From the NCBI GenBank assembly GCA_016802295.1, contig JAESIW010000207.1, positions 2,338,876 to 2,402,875 on the forward strand: a DNA stretch of 64,000 nucleotides, in the 5' to 3' direction. Source of the DNA: Brachionus rotundiformis. Lineage: Eukaryota; Rotifera; Eurotatoria; Ploima; Brachionidae. The notes under the pieces are model-generated. The model did no database searches, had not been told where the DNA came from, and saw nothing but the letters and a program-made list of their open reading frames with translations. Position 1 is the stretch's first letter. Each line of letters begins with the position of its first letter. The position numbers were made by a program, and so were the translations under genes. Below are positions 59,006-64,000 of this stretch, piece after piece.

Positions 59006-60694
59006 CTATGGTCTACACCTTTCAATGAATCTTGGATAGAAGCAGACATCTCTAATGTGATATCTGTTCAATAAATAGGTCAAAAATCTATCCAAGCCGA
59101 GACCATAGCCACCATGTGGAAAAGTACCATACTTTCTTTGATCAAGATACCAATAGTAAGGCTCGGGATTGATTCCGTTAGCCCTAAAGCTCTCACTTAA
59201 CTGCTCGTAGTTTTCAGCCCTCATTGATCCGCCGACAATTTCTCCTACATTTGGCATTAGCAGATCAACCGATTCGGTCAGTCTGGTATCTTTGGGATCC
59301 CTTTTCATGTAAAATGACTTTATTTCGGTTGGAAATTTGCACAACAAAATTGGCTCATTTATTTGATCGGTCATTTTACGCTCTGGCGCTTCTGGTATAT
59401 CGTCGCCAAACTCGTAAAAAGTGCCATCATCTTTGGTAATGTTGTGCTCTTTTAGATACTCAATGGCTTCAGAGTAGAGCATGCGTCTGAACGGCTTCTT
59501 TGGCGCTTTAAAGTCAGGGTTGACCTCGAATAGTAGATGGGCTTCGGGGTGCTTGAGCACACGATCAATGGTGTCCGTGACCAAATCCTCAATGGCATCT
59601 AGCAAGTTGTCAAAGCAAATGAAGGGCAACTCGCCCTCGATGTGCGTGTATTCGGACAAGTGACGGCGAGTGCGCGAGGTCTCCGCTCTGTACGATTGAG
59701 CAATACAGAACACGTTGCCCAAAGCCGGACATGCCGTTTCCAAATACAACTGTGACGATTGGGTCAAGTAGGCCTCTTCGCCAAAGTAGTTCAGCTTGAA
59801 CAGAGTTGAGCCGCCTTCTACCTGGGTTTGCACCAATGTTGGCGGAAAGCATTCGTAGTAACCTCTGGAAAAATAGTGCTCTCTGAACGCATGTGTCACT
59901 ATTGACCTAAGACGCAGAATTTTGGATGTGTTTTCACCACGGATCATCATGTGTCTGTTGTCCAACTGCACGTCCACAGCAGCCTCTTCATTCAGCACAT
60001 TATCAGCCCCACCTGCTGGTGAATGTCCCACTATTTCCCAATAATCAACAATTAACTCAATATTTCTCGGTGCTTTCTTGCCCTCTGGCACCGATTGGAC
60101 CTTGCCATACAAGCACACTGTAGCCTCGGTGGCAAGAAGCAAAGCATCGTATGTCTGACAGAGTAGATCAGTGAGCACACACTGCAAAAAACCTGTACCA
60201 TCTCTGAGCACAATGAACATGAGATTTTTGCCTTGTCGTCTAAGACGATGCACCCATCCGTACACTTGGACTCGATGGCTTGTTGAAGAGCTAATATCTT
60301 TTATTTTGCTAAGAGAGGCCTTTTCAGCATTGATATCTGGTTTTATTTGGACCTTTTTGGCCTCTTCAAGGTTTTTTTCTCGCCTCAGGGCGTCCTCTTG
60401 CTCCTTGGCAGCCTTGCTGGCATTTTTTCTTGCCTCTTGTTCGGCCATGTTTTTGACTTTTTTCAATTGAGCCTTGGAGATGAGCTCAAATTTTTGCTTG
60501 CTCTGGTCTTTGGCATCGACCAAAATTTTGCCAAAGTGTTCCACATCGCCGCTGTGCTTCAGGGCTTTGAGTGCTGTCTTGAACGGCTTGGATTCGCTGC
60601 CGTCGCCTGTTTCGTCCGAGCCGTGAAGCTCTGACGAATACAAGGCTCCTGTTAAGTCTAGTTCTTCCAATTTTTTTTCCACTGGTTCACTCAT
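59006..60694 (-). CDS. NARS1: cytosolic asparaginyl-tRNA synthetase
   Basis: Charges tRNA-Asn with asparagine in the cytosol. One exon, 562 residues (human NARS1 548). The first 120 residues are the animal-type charged, Lys/Ala/Glu-rich extension. An OB-fold anticodon-binding domain follows (about 140-225; VQVYGWVHRLRRQGKNLMFI, LRDGTGFLQCVL). The class IIb catalytic core has motif 1 around FREHYFSRGYYECFPP, then TQSSQLYLE, motif 2 QSYRAETSRTRRHLSEYTHI and motif 3 HGGYGLGLDRFLTYLL, ending YPRFIERCRP. No mitochondrial leader is seen. All key motifs are intact. It is the only intronless housekeeping gene in the window; the single long exon alone does not prove retroposition. Confidence 0.96.
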   Translation of the reverse strand: MSEPVEKKLEELDLTGALYSSELHGSDETGDGSESKPFKTALKALKHSGDVEHFGKILVDAKDQSKQKFELISKAQLKKVKNMAEQEARKNASKAAKEQEDALRREKNLEEAKKVQIKPDINAEKASLSKIKDISSSTSHRVQVYGWVHRLRRQGKNLMFIVLRDGTGFLQCVLTDLLCQTYDALLLATEATVCLYGKVQSVPEGKKAPRNIELIVDYWEIVGHSPAGGADNVLNEEAAVDVQLDNRHMMIRGENTSKILRLRSIVTHAFREHYFSRGYYECFPPTLVQTQVEGGSTLFKLNYFGEEAYLTQSSQLYLETACPALGNVFCIAQSYRAETSRTRRHLSEYTHIEGELPFICFDNLLDAIEDLVTDTIDRVLKHPEAHLLFEVNPDFKAPKKPFRRMLYSEAIEYLKEHNITKDDGTFYEFGDDIPEAPERKMTDQINEPILLCKFPTEIKSFYMKRDPKDTRLTESVDLLMPNVGEIVGGSMRAENYEQLSESFRANGINPEPYYWYLDQRKYGTFPHGGYGLGLDRFLTYLLNRYHIRDVCFYPRFIERCRP

Positions 60695-62299
60695 TTAGAA
60701 TTTTTTTTATTCAAAAAAGTATACAGGTATTTAAGGTAATTTCTGTGACGAATTTTGTATAGAAATATTAATGAAATTTGATGTAATTTTGATGTTAAGG
60801 TTGAAGTAATGATTATTTGCAAGAGAATTTATTTTATTATTTTATACTAAGATCAAGTATATGTATGAATATGATAGACAGTTTGTAAAACTTACTGAAT
60901 TCTGCTATTTTAAACAACTGTAGAAAAAAGTCCTAAAATTTAAACTCGTGGAGACTTTTGGAAAATTTTTACCAAATTTAGCCATTAGGATTTAGATTGG
61001 CAAATATGTTAGAACTTAAATTTATAGATATGTTTTTATTTTAAAATGCTAAATTTTATGTTATAAAACAAAAATTTGATTTATTATTAGCCTAATGAGG
61101 TTTAAGTGGTCCTCTGTTTTACAACATAACTTTATTAAATAATAATGGTCACTCATAGCCTAAATAAATAAAAACAATGATAATTATAGTAATAATAAAT
61201 ATAATCAATTGACTATTACTCCACACTGTCCTAAATACTAAAAATTTTCTACACTCATGGGATAATAGTATTGCTCTGTGGCAGTATAGACATGCAAGTT
61301 GACCGGGTCGGTGGTGTGGTTAATTTAAACAAATAGTCACATAATGGACATTTTGGACAGAAGAATACTTTAACAGTCAAAATGAAGAAAAAACTGAATG
61401 CTTATCTTATCTTTCTTAAAGTGTAAAAATATTTTAGATGCAAAATAACGCACAATATTTGCCAATGTCCTGGCATGGTTTGCTCAAACGGCTCTAAATT
61501 AAATTTTAAAATAAAAAAAAATAATAAAATTTATTTAAAAATAATTTTCAGCATGGTAGATTGGTTTAATAAATATTGTTTAAGGCAGACATATTTAAGT
61601 ACCTAAGATATGCATTTATTTGGAACTTTTAACAAAAGAAAACATTAAATTAGTGTCTCTTAATTTCAATTCGAAATACTAATCCAATTAAAATATATAG
61701 AATCAATTATCATTATCAAAAATATAATTTTACAATCAAATCTTATTTTTTATAAATAGTTATGATTTAAAAATCCAAGAAAACAGATAAATACTCAGCT
61801 TATTATATTTTTTATTTTAAAAATTTATTTAACTATTGAATTTATTAACCTGTTAAACAAAATCAATCTGGTTTTATTGTACCGTGTTTTGTTTTTCATT
61901 TATTAATTTTCATATATTAGCCTTCTTCACTTGGACACTTACCTGTTGATTACCCTTGGAAAAAAAGCAAATTTTAAGCAATTTTTTCTTTATTTTTAGT
62001 TTAAAAGAATTAATTGAAATAATGTTCTTTTCAAACTAAGGTATTTTTTTTAAACTTGATCTACATTAACTAAATATAATTTATTATCTCTTAATTTTAG
62101 CTAAAAGTTCATTTGGAATTATTTACAGAATCTTTTCCAAAGCCATTTAAAAATTTTTTTATTTAATCTAAACTCATTTTTCAAATAGAGTAAATTTTTA
62201 AATATCATATTAGGTAAGAAAATGTTTGAAATTAGTCAAATTGAGTATATTTTTGGGTGTGGGGAAGATGGCTTTACCAAAATGTTATGTAAATTGAAG

Positions 62300-62351
62300 T
62301 AATCCGGCGGATTAGTGGGCTAATCCGAAAAAATTTACAAGTGATTAATCC
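62300..62351. promoter_or_regulatory. cluster of four TAATCC (K50 homeodomain-type) sites
   Basis: TAATCC at 62300-62305, GGATTA at 62309-62314, TAATCC at 62321-62326 and TAATCC at 62346-62351. The middle two form a perfect 8-bp inverted repeat, CGGATTAG-TGGG-CTAATCCG. TAATCC is the known core of Otx, Pitx, Goosecoid and Bicoid-class homeodomains. It lies about 560 bp before the EGF gene ATG. A regulatory role is inferred. Confidence 0.4.
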
Positions 62352-62850
62352 GTTCTAATTTAACAAACCAGATGTATTTGCACTAAAAATGAATGAATAG
62401 TCACTCTTGTTTAATTATCTCTTTTGAAAACACTTTATAAATCTTGCAAAAATATCAAGCAAAATATCCTACAAATTTAATTACTATACAATTTTTAAAT
62501 GTCACCAAGTCTCTAAGTCCCTTCTAATCAAATTACATAATTTTCTTGACTAAATCAATTAAGACGCTCATATAATCTCTTTTTAAACAAAATCAAAAAT
62601 TGCTTAAAACTTAAATTTCTAAAAGTTCAATTTCCAAATACTCGCCTAAATCCTCTTATTATTCAATTAATTTTTGCCTAAAAAAGCCTCATATCCAATT
62701 AGGAGTAAATTTCAACACAGGTTTTATTCAATTAAATGTTTACCTTCTTATTGTATCTTACAAATAAAATATTTAAAATTCTTTTTGTCAACTTTTTCAA
62801 ATTTTATCTCATTTTTTTCGATTAGGCAAAAAAATTCACCTACAAATTCG

Positions 62851-62859
62851 TATATAAAC
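62851..62859 (+). promoter_or_regulatory. TATA box of the right-edge EGF gene
   Basis: TATATAAAC, 54 bp upstream of the ATG at 62905, at the same distance as the TATA boxes of the other secreted-protein genes in the window. Confidence 0.5.
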
Positions 62860-62904
62860 GGCTTAACCAAAGCAAAAATAATCAAAAAAAAATTTTTTTT
62901 TAAA

Positions 62905-64000
62905 ATGATTCTACACAATTTGTTAATAGCAACAATTTTTTTATCTTGTTATACTTGGGCAGTGGATCCATGCGCTGAACTGAAGTGTAAAAAACCCCTA
63001 AAAGAATGTCCGGAGACCAGAGATGGTCAACAGTCTTGTCGGTGTGCCATTAGTTGTTCTTATGGCAAACATGCTGACAAACATGTCACGACCAAATTTG
63101 GAAATTTGACTTTGAAGTTTGATTCCAGAGTTGTGCCATTGGCTAAACAAGGCGGTGCTTCCTGTTACCAATCTGCATGCATGAATGGCGGTACTTGCTA
63201 CACAAACTACAATGTGTACAATACGCAACCAGTTACCACCACTACCACAACTACCTCAGCTCCAGCCGTTCGTCCTCTTTGCGTAATTTGCTCCTGAATT
63301 TTACTTTGTAGAATTAAATAAATTCTCATTTTAGTCTTGCCAAGCACAGTTCTCAGGCTCAAGATGTGAATTGTACAACCCATCGAACAATGTTCCTCAA
63401 GAGGGATGGAATAATTTGTGTCGAGTTTACAATGACAAAAATATGAACATTTGCCAAAATGGTGGTCAATGTGTTTACATATCTGACAATAAAGTCGCTT
63501 GTGTTTGCCCGTCAACTTTTGTTGGTCAATATTGTGAAATTCCAGTGTATGAAGAGTGCAGCGGACCAGCACATGCTCAATGTCACCGAGAATATGGCAG
63601 CTGTTTGCCCAATGGTGAATGTCAGTGCAATCCAAATCACTCGGGACCAAAGTAACATACCATTTATTAACTAATTAATAATTAAAACAAAAACAATGTA
63701 ATATTTAATTTTTATTTATTAGATGTGATATTCCAATCTCTACCACTGTTCAAGTAAATACAGTTACAACCACTAGAGCAACACCAAGTCCAGTTCAGAG
63801 CTGCTTATCTTACTATTGCCAAAATAGTGGTACATGCCGGCCGACAAATTACGATCCCTATGTTATGTGCATGTATTAAAAAAAATAACCAAACAATTTA
63901 ATTTAAATAATTTTTTATAATTATATAAGATGCCCTCCAAACTATACTGGCTCACGATGCGAAATTTATATTCCACCTCCAACTGCTCAGCCTCAAACAA
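62905..64000 (+). CDS. secreted EGF-repeat protein, 5' part only (runs off the window)
   Basis: Exons 62905-63282, 63335-63651, 63723-63872 and 63930 to the edge, with short introns and matching phases. ATG 62905 begins a signal peptide (MILHNLLIATIFLSCYTWA). A Cys-rich N-terminal segment follows (DPCAELKCKKP, SCRCAISC). Several EGF-like domains come next: CMNGGTCYTN, ICQNGGQCVYISDNKVACVC with STFVGQYCE, CLPNGECQCNPNHSGPKC and YCQNSGTC with CPPNYTGSRCE. They are separated by Thr/Ser/Pro linkers (TTTTTTTSAPA, TTTRATPSPV) that look O-glycosylated. The first EGF-like domain is interrupted by an intron between CMNGGTC and SGSRCE. Likely an extracellular matrix or mucin-like protein. The remaining domains, any transmembrane segment and the true length lie outside the window. 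Confidence 0.85.

Larger units (their letters stand above)
60695..62904. other. intergenic, divergent promoter region
   Basis: About 2.2 kb between the minus-strand asparaginyl-tRNA synthetase and the plus-strand EGF gene, so both promoters lie here. AT-rich with a small GC-richer patch at 61260-61320. No exon seen. A TAATCC cluster and a TATA box on the right are listed separately. Confidence 0.5.

Noticed and set aside
1..64000. CRISPR array, operon or bacterial origin
   Set aside because: Spliced genes, animal-specific families and nuclear tRNAs exclude a bacterial source, and no regularly spaced repeat array is present.

Overview
This is a piece of an animal nuclear genome. It is very AT-rich, with many introns of about 45-70 bp and compact genes, and it carries an assembly gap of 332 Ns. 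The gene content is metazoan and from a ciliated animal: a complete axonemal dynein heavy chain, a polycystin-1 family channel protein, a secretin-family (class B) GPCR, a Golgi mannosidase II, a type I PIP 5-kinase, a neuropeptide-like precursor and secreted EGF/chitin-binding proteins. AT-richness, tiny introns and this gene set would fit a monogonont rotifer such as Brachionus. That is inference only; nothing in the window proves the species.

Layout. 1-4.9 kb: two small type I membrane proteins of similar design, a tRNA-Trp between them on the other strand, and a secreted protein ending in a degenerate fibrinogen-like domain. 7.0-9.4 kb: class B GPCR, reconstructed here over eight exons. 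9.6-12.9 kb: mitochondrial alanyl-tRNA synthetase. 13.9-17.7 kb: Golgi alpha-mannosidase II. 17.7-21.5 kb: a repeat-rich stretch with a nearly perfect foldback element (9-bp target duplication), a second terminal-inverted-repeat candidate and a doubtful orphan gene. 21.6-25.4 kb (minus): PIP5K in nine exons, one of them a 24-bp microexon. 25.4-29.9 kb: intergenic, with a LINE remnant and the gap. 29.9-34.1 kb (minus): polycystin-1-like protein without its ectodomain. 34.4-37.8 kb (plus): two tandem secreted EGF-domain paralogues sharing an unrecognised C-terminal domain. 38.0 kb: tRNA-Ser(GCT). 38.3-38.7 kb (minus): small neuropeptide-type precursor. 40.3-56.6 kb (minus): a complete inner-arm dynein heavy chain, DNAH6-like, 12 exons and about 4180 residues. 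56.6-59.0 kb: repeats, including a second foldback element with an 8-bp target duplication. 59.0-60.7 kb (minus): cytosolic asparaginyl-tRNA synthetase, one exon. 62.9 kb to the edge (plus): the start of another secreted EGF-repeat gene, cut by the window.

The genes do not form one pathway. They group loosely into cell-surface or secreted proteins (left end, 34-38 kb, right end), ciliary and sensory parts (dynein, polycystin) and housekeeping enzymes (two tRNA synthetases, mannosidase, lipid kinase). Exon boundaries were read by hand from GT/AG sites, reading-phase continuity and family motifs, so individual junctions may be off by a few bases. The most unusual items are the neuropeptide precursor with FNAWA-amide, the ectodomain-less polycystin, the tandem EGF proteins with a shared novel domain, the in-frame PIP5K microexon, the exon/intron complementarity in the GPCR gene and the two foldback elements with intact target duplications.
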